NCBI GenBank assembly: GCA_041660385.1
Contig: JBAZWJ010000033.1
Coordinates: forward strand, 1-64,000
Length of the DNA stretch: 64,000 nucleotides
Direction: 5' to 3'
Source of the DNA: DYJE01 sp041660385
Lineage (GTDB): Bacteria > Desulfobacterota > Desulfobacteria > Desulfobacterales > Desulfolunaceae
How positions within the stretch are numbered: the first letter of the stretch is position 1; every line of letters begins with the position of its first letter. Shown here piece after piece: positions 1 through 8,210 of this stretch. The notes under the pieces are model-generated. The model made no database searches. It saw only the letters and a program-made list of their open reading frames with translations, and was not told the origin of the DNA. Position numbers and translations under genes: made by a program.

Positions 1-648
1 TTGTGCAAAGGCGGCGGCCATCTGGCTTGTCAGGCTGTTGTCGTTGCAAAGGAAAAGCCATGAGGGTTTTTGAGTGAAGCCGGACATGATGTTTTCGGCG
101 GCATGGCGGATATCAGCCTCAACCGTTGGGTGCTTGTTCATTTCATGGGGCGCTTCGATCCGGGAATAGGTCAGGCCACCCTTAAAATCAGTGGAAATTC
201 CTCTGAAAAAATATTTCATGGTGAGATTGATACTGTCGAAGAGGTCTTTGCCCCGGGTCGCTCCAACCGAGAGAAGAAATCCCTGCCTTTTTGTTTCCTC
301 AGGATCTTTGAGCCCAAGCTTGAATTTTCTGGACCATAACGTCTGGGTACGGTCGATCATGGCTTTCATTTCTGTGGGCACGGTGTAAAAATAGATGGGA
401 GAAGCCATGACCACAATCTGGGAATTGCGCAAAAGCGGGAAGACGGTGGTTTGCATATCGTCGTCAAAATGGCAGTGGCCTTTTTTTTCACACATCGAGC
501 ATCCGGTGCAGGGGCGAATTTTTAAATCCGGCACATGGATCTGGTGGGTTTGGCCACCTAAACTCTGAATTTCTTCAAGAAACCGCTTCAACAAAAAAGC
601 CGTATTTCCATTTTTTCTCGGACTTCCCATAAATCCGGTGACAAGCAT
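1..648 (-). CDS. Flavodoxin-fold NAD(P)H oxidoreductase with a C-terminal LMW-phosphatase/arsenate-reductase-like start (partial, runs off the edge)
   Basis: I translated this frame by hand; it is open from ATG at 648 to base 1 (216 codons) and is cut by the window edge. Residues 1-180 fit the NADPH-dependent FMN reductase family: an N-terminal FMN loop (GSPRKNGNT), a cysteine pair in PCTGCSMCEKKGHC as in iron-sulfur flavoproteins, and ASPIYFYTVP, which usually forms the flavin pocket. From about residue 198 the sequence (LFLCNDNSLTSQMAAAF) resembles the start of low-molecular-weight tyrosine phosphatases and thioredoxin-type arsenate reductases (typically FVCxxNxCRSQMAE). The catalytic CX5R signature is altered: Cys, Asn and Ser remain but Arg is Thr. 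The flavodoxin call is sound; the tail is inferred from about 18 residues. Confidence 0.75.
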   Translation of the reverse strand, partial: MLVTGFMGSPRKNGNTAFLLKRFLEEIQSLGGQTHQIHVPDLKIRPCTGCSMCEKKGHCHFDDDMQTTVFPLLRNSQIVVMASPIYFYTVPTEMKAMIDRTQTLWSRKFKLGLKDPEETKRQGFLLSVGATRGKDLFDSINLTMKYFFRGISTDFKGGLTYSRIEAPHEMNKHPTVEADIRHAAENIMSGFTQKPSWLFLCNDNSLTSQMAAAFAQ

Positions 649-696
649 GTGGGCTCCTGTTTATCCTGTTGATTTCAAAAATATAAACCTAATACC

Positions 697-867
697 GTTT
701 CCTTAAGAAATAGAATACATCGCTCATTTTTATTTATGCGATGACTGTAGGGGCGACCCGCTGGTCGCCCTGCCCCGCATAACCATAAACGTTTTTTGTA
801 TATCGGTTTGGGCGACCAGCAGGTCGCCCCTACAACGTTTCGCTGGTTACATATATCTTAAGGAAAC
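697..867. repeat. GTAG-type palindromic repeat, copy A of three (full length, with flanking terminal inverted repeats)
   Basis: A hairpin-forming core lies at 747-833. It begins GTAGGGGCGACC, contains GGTCGCCC, and ends GGTCGCCCCTAC. The core sits inside an 11-bp inverted repeat, GTTTCCTTAAG at 697-707 and CTTAAGGAAAC at 857-867. Copies B and C are at 35102-35187 and 40630-40776. The 5'-GTAG followed by a palindrome is typical of REP sequences mobilised by RAYT (Y1 transposase-like) proteins; no such transposase is in the window. This fills the gap between genes 1 and 2. Confidence 0.85.
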
Positions 868-980
868 ATTGATATATTTTGTTGCCGGGTTAATAAGACC
901 TTAAATCTTTCTATCATTCGGAGCGTTATTATAAAAGTGTAAATTGAGGGGATTAAGCGGTGGTATTGAGGGGAAATTGT

Positions 981-1003
981 GGGGCGGGTTCAACACCCGC
1001 CCC
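981..1003. repeat. Short GGCGGGTT palindrome (REP-like)
   Basis: GGGGCGGGTT then CAAC then ACCCGCCCC forms a compact hairpin 20 bp past the dehydrogenase stop codon. It belongs with the GGCGGGTT hairpins at 5158, 32876 and 59633, but lacks the leading GTAG. Confidence 0.6.
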
Positions 1004-1023
1004 GGGAACGAGGGAACGTGGGG

Positions 1024-1929
1024 TTATTTTCCTGAAACAAAATTCGGTTTCATGTAATCGGGATTGGGGTAGGTGTAAAACCCTTCACCTGATTTAATAC
1101 CAAGTTTGCCTTGATCCAGATATCCTTTGATAAAAGCGGCATTGGCAAGGGCTTTGGAATTGTTCAGCTTTTGTGCCCAGTAGTCAGTGATTTTGTAAAC
1201 CGTATCAAGGCCTACGCTGTCCATCAGGCCGAATGGGCCAATGAAGGTGTGCATCACACCCATCCACGACCTGTCGATTTCCTTGACAGAGGTCACTTCC
1301 TTGGACGCGAGACTCAGTGCCGAATCAAGAAGAGCCATGAACATGTTATTGAACACATAACCGTTGTGTTCTTTGGTCAGCACGATGGCCACCTGATCGA
1401 GTTTTTCGGCAAAGGCTTTCACCAGTTCCACGGTTTCAGCCGAGGTGCCGGGGTGGGGCATGACGTCCACCACGTTGGTCATGCTGGTGTCGTGAAAGTG
1501 AAGGGCGCAGAGTCTGTCAGGTCTGCCACAGTCTGCCGCAAACTGGGACGGAAGAAGAGAGGATGTGTTGGTTGTGAACACGGTGTCCTTGCGGCATAAT
1601 CCGTCGAACTGCAAGAATATTTTACCTTTCAGCTTGGGATCTTCGGGGACGGATTCGCTGATGATATCGGCATCCTTGGCCGCTACTGCCGGATCGTTTG
1701 TCGATGTGATACGTGCTAAAGCCTGGGCAGCCTGATCCTCGGAGTACTGGTTCATCTTCACCATTTTTTTGACTTTCCGCCCGATACGCTCCATGGCTTT
1801 ATCGAGGATTTCCTGATTCAGATCATAGAGAACCACATCAAATCCTTTGAGTGCGCAAAGCATCCCGATCTGTTGTCCCATGGTGCCGGAGCCGAGAATC
1901 AGTACCCGGCGGATATCTTCGATGTTCAT
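1024..1929 (-). CDS. 3-hydroxyacyl-CoA dehydrogenase (Hbd/PaaH type)
   Basis: This enzyme oxidises (S)-3-hydroxyacyl-CoA to 3-ketoacyl-CoA with NAD+, or works in reverse, in fatty-acid or butyrate metabolism in the cytoplasm. The N-terminus carries the Rossmann motif LILGSGTMGQQIG, followed by an acidic residue (Asp at LYDLN) that favours NAD. ESVPEDPKLK and TNTSSLLPSQ match the family's active-site region, and LHFHDT holds the catalytic His in place of the usual HFFNP. I chose ATG at 1929 over the upstream ATG at 1956 because GGGAG precedes it at good spacing and the protein then starts just before the Rossmann strand. About 301 residues is normal for a monofunctional enzyme. The upstream palindrome at 2051 suggests control by a TetR-type fatty-acid regulator. 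Confidence 0.9.
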   Translation of the reverse strand: MNIEDIRRVLILGSGTMGQQIGMLCALKGFDVVLYDLNQEILDKAMERIGRKVKKMVKMNQYSEDQAAQALARITSTNDPAVAAKDADIISESVPEDPKLKGKIFLQFDGLCRKDTVFTTNTSSLLPSQFAADCGRPDRLCALHFHDTSMTNVVDVMPHPGTSAETVELVKAFAEKLDQVAIVLTKEHNGYVFNNMFMALLDSALSLASKEVTSVKEIDRSWMGVMHTFIGPFGLMDSVGLDTVYKITDYWAQKLNNSKALANAAFIKGYLDQGKLGIKSGEGFYTYPNPDYMKPNFVSGK

Positions 1930-2050
1930 CTTTGTTCTCCCGTTTTGATAAGTCATTTAATAAAAACGATGAGGGCTGGTTTCTTTTGTTAGCCTATCAC
2001 CGTTATTCGTCTTCAATGTGAATGATATTAGAATTTATGAGTTTTTTTGT

Positions 2051-2084
2051 CAATATAAAACGAACGAGCGTTCGTTTTATATTG
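2051..2084. promoter_or_regulatory. Perfect 34-bp palindrome, probable TetR-family operator
   Basis: Sixteen-base arms (CAATATAAAACGAACG and its exact reverse complement) flank a central AG. The core AACGAACG-AG-CGTTCGTT is the layout bound by TetR-family dimers. It lies about 120 bp upstream of the dehydrogenase start and 450 bp from flgF, so the dehydrogenase is the likelier target. The cognate regulator is not adjacent; the only TetR-domain gene in the window is at 16752. Confidence 0.65.
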
Positions 2085-2109
2085 TTGGGGTTCGTTACCA
2101 GCGACATGG

Positions 2110-2161
2110 CCGTAGACAGGCTTTCGCCCGACGTCATTGTCGGGCGAAAGCCTGTCTACGG
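2110..2161. repeat. Perfect 23-bp inverted repeat (REP-like)
   Basis: Arms at 2110-2132 and 2139-2161 are exact reverse complements around a 6-bp loop. The left arm contains GTAGACAGGC and ends in GCCCGAC. The embedded GTAG links it to the other palindromic repeats. It occupies the 600-bp gap between the dehydrogenase and flgF; apart from the operator and a possible promoter I see nothing else there. Confidence 0.75.
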
Positions 2162-2283
2162 ATGTGTTTTATTGCCGGGTTAATATTATAATCGCAACAA
2201 TAACAACAGGCCTTTTTGAACATCGAACATTAGGCCTTTGGGAGATAGACAGGCGTTGTGTTAAACCGGCAAATATTTCCGTC

Positions 2284-2298
2284 TGGCTGTTTTTGTGC
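2284..2298 (+). promoter_or_regulatory. Possible sigma-54 promoter upstream of the flagellar rod operon
   Basis: TGGC and TGC are spaced so that GG and GC are 10 bases apart, the invariant -24/-12 geometry; the bases between match the consensus poorly. It is about 230 bp upstream of flgF. Flagellar rod and hook genes of this group are often sigma-54 dependent, which is why I list it. Confidence 0.3.
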
Positions 2299-2530
2299 GC
2301 GTCATGGAATTGACGGTCAGGCTCGTGTTTGATGGCCTATACCGCAGTTTGAAAGAGGCGATTAATTATATATCTATCTGAAATCATATTATTAAATTTG
2401 TGGGTAGCCGAACGTTCAAGTCGCATATGCTCCCCTTGGCATTCAAGTTGCAAATTCGCTTGATAAACCTGGATTGAAGCATTCTTTTCCATGTTTTTTC
2501 CGGTAAACCACAAAAGAATAAGGTTTTCAT

Positions 2531-3208
2531 ATGCTTCTTGAAATGTCACGGGCAGCCCAGGCAGGATTAAGGCAGGAAAGGCAGTACGAAGTGATTTCCA
2601 ACCATCTTGCCAACTCATCCACCGCAGGATTCAAAAAGGATGTGCTTTCTTTTGATCAGGTGATGAAAGCCACCCTGTCCACAGACTTTACCATCGGTGA
2701 TCCACAGCTTTCCGGAAACAAGCTGGATGTGGCTCTGGGAGAAAAAGGGTTTTTCAAGATCGAAACACCCCAGGGAGTTCGCTACACACGTAACGGGATT
2801 TTTTCTCTGAACACCGACAGGCAGATTGTGAACGGCATGGGGCAACGAGTTCTGGGTGACGCCGGTCCCATAACCATTCCTGGAAATGATATTTTCATCA
2901 ATGAAAATGGTGAAATTTTCTCAGATGGCGCTCAGGTCGGGCGATTTGCCATATCGAATTTCCCCTCATACGCCCAGTTGCTCAAAGAAGGGGACAACAA
3001 CTACCGTTATGAAGGAAATCCCCAGGATGAAATAGCAGCCCAGCCGGTCAAGGTTATTCAGGGCGCTATAGAGTCATCCAATATAACTGTGGTTTCAGAA
3101 ATGACGAAGATGATCGAAAGCCACAGGATGTACGAAAGTATTAATAAAATGATGAGAACCATCGACGAGCTTGACGGCGAAGCCACCACCATGGGGACAG
3201 CCGATTAA
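2531..3208 (+). CDS. flgF: Flagellar basal-body rod protein FlgF
   Basis: FlgF is a proximal-rod subunit exported through the flagellar type III apparatus. The N-terminus (ISNHLANSSTAGFKK) is the axial-protein signature shared by rod and hook proteins. The C-terminus (SNITVVSEMTKMIESHRMYESINKMM) is the conserved helix that packs into the rod. At 225 residues it is slightly short for FlgF. The distal-rod paralogue flgG follows, the usual order. The ribosome site before ATG 2531 is weak (AAGG). The gene opens a six-gene rod/ring operon. Confidence 0.9.
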   Translation: MLLEMSRAAQAGLRQERQYEVISNHLANSSTAGFKKDVLSFDQVMKATLSTDFTIGDPQLSGNKLDVALGEKGFFKIETPQGVRYTRNGIFSLNTDRQIVNGMGQRVLGDAGPITIPGNDIFINENGEIFSDGAQVGRFAISNFPSYAQLLKEGDNNYRYEGNPQDEIAAQPVKVIQGAIESSNITVVSEMTKMIESHRMYESINKMMRTIDELDGEATTMGTAD

Positions 3209-3278
3209 TCGTGGGTGACTGGATCTGAATCAGGGCTAATGGCTCTGGTTGAAAAAATGAAACAACAGGAGGATGGTT

Positions 3279-4061
3279 ATGATCAGAGGAATTTGGACCG
3301 CGGCCACAGGCATGTCAGCTCAGCAGCTCACCATTGATACGGTGGCGAACAACCTCGCAAACTCCAGCACCGCAGGTTTTAAGAAAAGTCGATCCAATTT
3401 TGAGGACCTCATGTACCAGACCCAGCTAATCGCGGGTGCCATCACTCCCGGGGGTGGGCAGATTCCGGCTGGAATCCAGCTGGGCATGGGTGTTCGGCCC
3501 ACCAGCGTCCAGAAAATCTTTACACAGGGTGATTACGTTCAGACAGGTAACGATCTGGATATGGCCATTCAAGGTGACGGATTTTTCAGGGTGAACCATG
3601 GTGACGAAGAGCTTTACACCCGTGCGGGGAATTTTACCCTGGACAGTGAAGGTTTTATCACCACTCCCGCAGGTGACAGACTCCAACCTGAAATAGCCAT
3701 TCCAGAAGGCACTATTCTGGTTACGGTTCAGGCAAACGGAAGGCTGACAGCTCATGGTCAGAACGACGGTGTCCTTCTTGAGACGGATATTCCGGTTTAT
3801 ACGTTCATCAATTCTTCCGGGCTTTTTGCCGCAGGTCAGAATCTTTTAAGACCCACGGCAGGTTCGGGTGAAGCCATCGAAGGAGTTCCGGGAACCAACG
3901 GGGTTGGTTCTCTGACTAACCAGACCCTTGAAATGTCCAATGTGGATATTGTGGAAGAAATGGTGGCCATGATTGTCGGTCAAAGAGCTTATGAAGCCAA
4001 TTCCAAAGCCCTGACCACCGGCGACAGAATGCTTGAAACAGCCACGGGACTTAAACGGTAA
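3279..4061 (+). CDS. flgG: Flagellar distal rod protein FlgG
   Basis: FlgG builds the distal rod linking the basal body to the hook. It has the axial N-terminal motif (VANNLANSSTAGFKKSRSNF) and C-terminal helix (VEEMVAMIVGQRAYEANSKA). I set the start at ATG 3279 rather than the in-frame ATG at 3273, because the latter abuts the AGGAGG at 3267-3272 while 3279 is 6 nt from it. The 260-residue length is typical. It shares the repeated SSTAGFKK block with FlgF, as expected of paralogues. Confidence 0.95.
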   Translation: MIRGIWTAATGMSAQQLTIDTVANNLANSSTAGFKKSRSNFEDLMYQTQLIAGAITPGGGQIPAGIQLGMGVRPTSVQKIFTQGDYVQTGNDLDMAIQGDGFFRVNHGDEELYTRAGNFTLDSEGFITTPAGDRLQPEIAIPEGTILVTVQANGRLTAHGQNDGVLLETDIPVYTFINSSGLFAAGQNLLRPTAGSGEAIEGVPGTNGVGSLTNQTLEMSNVDIVEEMVAMIVGQRAYEANSKALTTGDRMLETATGLKR

Positions 4062-4078
4062 TCTGAGGTTAATATGAG

Positions 4079-5140
4079 ATGAAAAGCTTTGGAACTCCAT
4101 ACAACACACCATCGGGTCAGGATAAACATACGACCAGACGGTTTTTTGACGCAGGTGATCATGACAGGAAGGTGATGCTTGTGATTATCGTCGCCTTTGC
4201 GTTCATCATCTTATGCTTTTACCCATCCATGGGCAGGGGAGAAACAGCGGAAGGTGTTTCAGTCACCGTCAGGACGTTCAGTCGTCTGGCCGGAAAAAAC
4301 ATGACGCTCAATGATGTGGCCGAGATCAAAGGGTCGGACGATGTCAGGCAAAGAATCGGGGGTATCAAGATCGGAGCGGCTCCTTTGCCCGGTAAGCAGA
4401 AAAGAATTCCGGGTTCCATGGTCGAATCAAAAATACGTAGGTTGTTTCAAAATAATAAGGCGATGAATATGTCTATTCCAAAAATCTTTGTGGTTGAAAG
4501 GGCAGGTCAGGAAATTACCGAACCGGAACTGAAAGCGTTGTTTTATTCCCATATTGAAAAAAAAGTTGAAGGGCGGCCTTTCAGACTTAAAGACGTGAAA
4601 ATCAGGGGCAACAGGTTTGTTCCTCTGGGCTCAAGAGTTTTGGCCGTGGATGACAAACAGGGTTCAAGTCTTAAGGGCCGGGTGAATATCACGGTGCGGC
4701 CACTGGTGGAAAATGAAAAAGCATCACCCATTTATATTTCAGGATGGGTGGATCTGTTTGACGAGGTGGTCTGCGCCGAGCGTGATATTCCCAGAGGCAA
4801 CCGGATAAAGCGGGAGGATATCAGCGTTTCAGCGAAAAATCTGTCCAAGTCTCCTCCGGGGCTGATGACATCGGCGGAAGAGGTCGAAGGGACCGTGGCC
4901 AAATCCCGCATTGGAAAAGGGACGATGATCAGGGATTCCATGATTGCCGAAGCTCCGGTGATCAGAAAAGGTGATGTGGTTAAAATAGTCGCAAAATCAG
5001 GTGAACTCACCGTGGTGGCCCAGGGCATTTCCAAAGAAGAGGGGCGGATGGGCCAGCAGGTCATGGTTCAAAATATCCGGTCAAATAAGAACATCCCTGC
5101 CCTTGTGGTGGGACCGGGAGCCGTGGAAGTATTGTTTTAA
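4079..5140 (+). CDS. flgA: Flagellar P-ring assembly chaperone FlgA
   Basis: FlgA is the periplasmic chaperone that helps FlgI polymerise into the P-ring. The C-terminal part has the SAF-like segment (DEVVCAERDIPRGNRIKREDIS) and the family ending (GDVVKIVAKSGELTVVAQGISKEEGRMGQQVMVQN). A hydrophobic stretch near residues 33-50 is the export signal. From ATG 4079 it would sit behind a 32-residue charged tail, which is unusual; a start at the GTG-ATG near 4172-4175 would give a more ordinary signal peptide, but its GGAAGG is very close. The upstream start is kept with reservation. It lies between flgG and flgH, the common order. Confidence 0.88.
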   Translation: MKSFGTPYNTPSGQDKHTTRRFFDAGDHDRKVMLVIIVAFAFIILCFYPSMGRGETAEGVSVTVRTFSRLAGKNMTLNDVAEIKGSDDVRQRIGGIKIGAAPLPGKQKRIPGSMVESKIRRLFQNNKAMNMSIPKIFVVERAGQEITEPELKALFYSHIEKKVEGRPFRLKDVKIRGNRFVPLGSRVLAVDDKQGSSLKGRVNITVRPLVENEKASPIYISGWVDLFDEVVCAERDIPRGNRIKREDISVSAKNLSKSPPGLMTSAEEVEGTVAKSRIGKGTMIRDSMIAEAPVIRKGDVVKIVAKSGELTVVAQGISKEEGRMGQQVMVQNIRSNKNIPALVVGPGAVEVLF

Positions 5141-5157
5141 TTTCATGGTGCCCATCT

Positions 5158-5183
5158 GTAGGGGCGGGTTCCAAACCCGCCTA
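5158..5183. repeat. GTAG-GGCGGGTT hairpin inside the flagellar operon
   Basis: GTAGGGGCGGGTT then CC then AAACCCGCCTA forms a tight hairpin between flgA and flgH. The same unit occurs at 32876 and 59633. In a transcribed gap this short, the hairpin would be in the operon mRNA and could affect its stability or processing. Confidence 0.75.
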
Positions 5184-5204
5184 AGGCAAAGAAGAGGTAC
5201 TGTT

Positions 5205-5915
5205 ATGAAAAAAATATGGATTCCCGGATGTGTCGTTCTGTTCAGTCTAACCTTATCCGCATGCTCCATGCTTCCGAAGATTCAGCCTGCGCCCTTATCT
5301 CCCGCCATGCAGACAGAACCGGGAGTCATGCCGTTTGTCAAACCCCCCATTCCTTCTGAAGGCTCTCTGTGGACCGAATCGTCACCCATTCTTTTTTCAG
5401 ATATCAAGGCAAGGATGATGGGCGATACGGTGATTGTGGATATCGTTGAAAACACCTCATCCAGTCTTGACGCCAATACGGAAACAAGCAAAGACACCAG
5501 TATGGACGCAGGCGTAACAGATCTCATGGGCGTCATGACCAAACTCATACGAAGACATCCTGATCTTGATCCCAACGGCAAACTGATCGGAGCATCGGTT
5601 GCGAACAGTTTCAAAGGCGAAGGGAAAAGTGACAGGAAGGGTCAGGTTACAGCGACCGTAGCCGCCCGTGTTGTTGAAGTTTTTCCCAATAAAAACATAG
5701 CCATCTGGGGAAAGCGGGAAATGAAAGTAAACAACGAAACCCAGTACATTACGGTTTCAGGAATAATAAGACAGGGTGATATTGATTCCATGAACCATGT
5801 GGCTTCAACCTATCTTGCCGATGCCCGGATCGAGTATTCGGGAAGGGGTGTCATAGCCGATAAGCAGAGAGTGGGATGGTTGACGCGGATATTCGACAAT
5901 GTCTGGCCGTTTTAG
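5205..5915 (+). CDS. flgH: Flagellar L-ring lipoprotein FlgH
   Basis: FlgH forms the outer-membrane L-ring bushing around the rod. The start is ATG 5205, giving MKKIWIPG, a hydrophobic core and the lipobox LSAC, so the mature protein is a lipoprotein. Family motifs include SLWTESSPILFSDIKARMMGDTV, VVEVFPNKNIAIWGKREMKVN and ITVSGIIRQGDI. The open frame upstream of 5205 is an out-of-frame extension over flgA and the repeat. The 236-residue length is typical. flgI follows after a short gap. Confidence 0.95.
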   Translation: MKKIWIPGCVVLFSLTLSACSMLPKIQPAPLSPAMQTEPGVMPFVKPPIPSEGSLWTESSPILFSDIKARMMGDTVIVDIVENTSSSLDANTETSKDTSMDAGVTDLMGVMTKLIRRHPDLDPNGKLIGASVANSFKGEGKSDRKGQVTATVAARVVEVFPNKNIAIWGKREMKVNNETQYITVSGIIRQGDIDSMNHVASTYLADARIEYSGRGVIADKQRVGWLTRIFDNVWPF

Positions 5916-5932
5916 TGATGGAAATAAATGCC

Positions 5933-7039
5933 ATGAAACATAAAATAATAAAAAACTTTTGGGTCGGGTGGTTCGTCTGCTGCGTTATTCTGGCAGCAAC
6001 CGTGATTCCGGCTTCTGCTGTCCGTATCAAGGATATTGCCGCCATCAAAGGGGTTAGGTCCAACCAGCTTCTGGGTTACGGCCTTGTGGTGGGGTTGAAC
6101 GGAACGGGCGATAAATCGGGGACCGCTTTTACCATGCAGTCTCTGGGGAATATGATCGAGCATATGGGAGTTCATGTGAACGCATCAAGCCTCAAACCAA
6201 AAAATATTGCCGCAGTGATGATCACCTCTGAGATGCCCGCTTTTTCCAGAATCGGCAGCAAGGTGGATATCATGGTGTCATCCATGGGTGATGCGAAAAG
6301 CCTTGTTGGAGGGACGCTATTGATGACGCCTCTGCGCGGCGTGGACGGTAATGTCTATGCTTTGGCTCAAGGGGCGGTTGTTGTGGGAGGTGCAGGCGGT
6401 GGCGGGACGACGAAAAACCATCTTCTGGTTGGCCGGATTGCCGGGGGAGCCAGTATTGAAAAAGAGCTGACGAACAATTTCAACGATAAGGAAGAACTGT
6501 TGATGTCTCTTTTCAATCCGGACTTCACAACGGTGAGCCGTATTGTTAAATCAATTAACAAAAAAACGAAAAAGACAGTGGCCCAAGCTGTGGATTCCGG
6601 CGCTTTGCGCATCACAGTTCCTGATTCCATGAAAGGCCGAGTGTCCGAATTTATTGCAAGCATTGAAGGCCTGCCCATAACACCCGATAATACCGCTAAA
6701 GTGGTGGTGAATGAAAAAACCGGAACGGTCATCATTGGGGAAAACGTCAGCATTTCGACGGTGGCTGTTTCCCATGGCAATCTGACCATCACCATTCAGA
6801 ATAAGAAAGATGTTTCCCAGCCTGCGCCAATGTCCGGCGGTGAAACAACGGTGACAAGCAGCAGGACCGGAGAGATTTCTGAAGAGGAGGCCCATGTGAT
6901 GGTACTTCCCAGAGGAACCACCATCAAAGACCTGGTTAAAGCTCTGAACGCCATCGGTGTGACGCCACGGGATCTGATCAGCATATTCCAAACCATCAAG
7001 GCTTCCGGAGCCCTTCAAGCGGAACTGGAGATCATCTGA
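5933..7039 (+). CDS. flgI: Flagellar P-ring protein FlgI
   Basis: FlgI makes the periplasmic P-ring around the rod. A signal peptide (basic MKHKIIKNF, hydrophobic run, cleavage near PASA) is followed by the hallmark VRIKDIAAIKGVRSNQLLGYGLVVGLNGTGD. The C-terminus (VTPRDLISIFQTIKASGALQAELEII) is also standard. ATG 5933 is chosen because it starts the signal peptide; ATG 5918 is the alternative. The stop overlaps the flgJ start (TGATG at 7037-7041), implying translational coupling. Confidence 0.95.
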   Translation: MKHKIIKNFWVGWFVCCVILAATVIPASAVRIKDIAAIKGVRSNQLLGYGLVVGLNGTGDKSGTAFTMQSLGNMIEHMGVHVNASSLKPKNIAAVMITSEMPAFSRIGSKVDIMVSSMGDAKSLVGGTLLMTPLRGVDGNVYALAQGAVVVGGAGGGGTTKNHLLVGRIAGGASIEKELTNNFNDKEELLMSLFNPDFTTVSRIVKSINKKTKKTVAQAVDSGALRITVPDSMKGRVSEFIASIEGLPITPDNTAKVVVNEKTGTVIIGENVSISTVAVSHGNLTITIQNKKDVSQPAPMSGGETTVTSSRTGEISEEEAHVMVLPRGTTIKDLVKALNAIGVTPRDLISIFQTIKASGALQAELEII

Positions 7040-7347
7040 TGCCTATTACCCGTACAGAAACAAGTCCTCAATTATTGAATAAACTGAACTCCAAAAACGG
7101 CGATGACGCAAAATTGAAAAAAGCCTGCCAGGATTTTGAAGCGATTTTCACAACGTATATGCTTAAAACCATGCGAAGCACCATTCCCAAAGATGTTGAA
7201 GGTGCCAGCGGCAACCAGCGTGAAATTTTTGAATCCATGTTCGATCAGGCCCTTTCCACGGAAATCAGCCATTCAAAAAAGGCTCTGGGGATCGGGGAGG
7301 AGCTATACAGGGAGTTGTCTAAAAGGAAGAGTGGGATGGATAAATGA
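7039..7347 (+). CDS. flgJ: FlgJ-type rod-binding protein (single domain)
   Basis: This 102-residue protein matches only the N-terminal rod-binding domain of FlgJ (KACQDFEAIFTTYMLKTMRSTIP, then REIFESMFDQALSTEIS). The muramidase domain of the enterobacterial protein is absent, as in many Desulfobacterota, where a separate lytic enzyme opens the wall. It overlaps the flgI stop. The operon stops here: the flgM/flgN/flgK genes often found next are not in the window, and a toxin-antitoxin pair on the other strand follows instead. Confidence 0.88.
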   Translation: MPITRTETSPQLLNKLNSKNGDDAKLKKACQDFEAIFTTYMLKTMRSTIPKDVEGASGNQREIFESMFDQALSTEISHSKKALGIGEELYRELSKRKSGMDK

Positions 7348-7534
7348 TTAAGTGGACTCAGTGGACATGGAAAAAGTATGTAAGATAAATCATTGGCATA
7401 AATGCGACTCAGTTTTGCGCTTGAGTTTTGATTTACTCCTAATTTGAGTGCTATCTTTGCACGACCCATGATCTTATCTTTAATCGTTTCTTACCCAACC
7501 TACAGACTGGTGCTGCATTTCTGTGACGTAAAAC

Positions 7535-7918
7535 TCAGCCGTTTACTTTGAATGGTTGAAGTTTGATTTCCGGTAAATGTTTATAATGTTTTTCATTTCC
7601 AGTAATCAGCGGTAATTGCTTTATAACTGAGGATGCTCCAATCAATGCATCAGCCAGTACCATGGTGTGGCTTAATGCATATTGCTCGACGTAGAACATG
7701 GCCTTGGTTGAGATCAGATCATCAATCTGGATAATCTGAGCATTGAGTATTCCCAAAGCTTTTTTAAAAGCATTCAGTTCGGTTTTATTTCTTACTCCTT
7801 GAATAATCTCGATATACGTTACGACCGAAAGACTGAATCGTTCAAGGCCGTGAATAACATCAATAGCCTGCTGATTCCCTCTTGAATACCAGATCAGAAC
7901 ATCTGTATCGACAATCAA
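7535..7918 (-). CDS. VapC-family PIN-domain toxin
   Basis: PIN-domain ribonuclease toxins cut tRNA or rRNA when the antitoxin is lost. The acidic active-site residues are visible: MIVDTDVLIWYSRG at the N-terminus, the Glu in VVTYIEIIQG, and the later Asp in VLADALIGASS. The 127-residue length is typical. It overlaps the upstream antitoxin gene by 4 bp (7915-7918), the usual antitoxin-first order. All expected catalytic residues are present, so it looks functional. Confidence 0.88.
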   Translation of the reverse strand: MIVDTDVLIWYSRGNQQAIDVIHGLERFSLSVVTYIEIIQGVRNKTELNAFKKALGILNAQIIQIDDLISTKAMFYVEQYALSHTMVLADALIGASSVIKQLPLITGNEKHYKHLPEIKLQPFKVNG

Positions 7919-8151
7919 AATGATCTTCCTTTTCTGAGATTACGAACATAGCCTTCAACATCATTCATGTCCGTTCGATCCTTCCAGATACCACAGAAAT
8001 CATTTTGTTTGTCATTTTGATTAGTTTTGCATATGGGGACTATTTTAACATAAGGTTTTCCACGAAAAGTAATGATAACTTCTTCTCCTCGCATAGCAGC
8101 GTCCAGGATTTCTTTTGTATGGAATCTAAGGTCTTTACTTGTTGCTTGCAT
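7915..8151 (-). CDS. Phd/YefM-family antitoxin
   Basis: The N-terminal half (KDLRFHTKEILDAAMRGEEVIITFRGKPYVKIVPI) fits the Phd/YefM fold, which dimerises and binds the operon's own operator. The C-terminal 30 residues (FCGIWKDRTDMNDVEGYVRNLRKGRSF) form the toxin-binding tail; the WKDR...VEGYVRNLRKGR pattern is common in antitoxins paired with VapC-type PIN toxins. The start at 8151 follows a G-rich ribosome site. The promoter directly upstream carries a palindrome over its -10 box, consistent with autorepression. Confidence 0.82.
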   Translation of the reverse strand: MQATSKDLRFHTKEILDAAMRGEEVIITFRGKPYVKIVPICKTNQNDKQNDFCGIWKDRTDMNDVEGYVRNLRKGRSF

Positions 8152-8168
8152 AGCATCCCCCCAATAGT

Positions 8169-8210
8169 GTTTATATTACAGAATATAAACTTGTATGTTG
8201 GTTGAGTCAA
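8169..8210 (-). promoter_or_regulatory. Sigma-70 promoter with overlapping palindromic operator for the toxin-antitoxin operon
   Basis: Read on the minus strand, TTGACT (8205-8210) and TATATT (8182-8187) are 17 bp apart, near consensus. The -10 box lies inside the inverted repeat GTTTATATT-4 bp-AATATAAAC at 8169-8190. This layout fits repression by the antitoxin or toxin-antitoxin complex. Confidence 0.72.
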
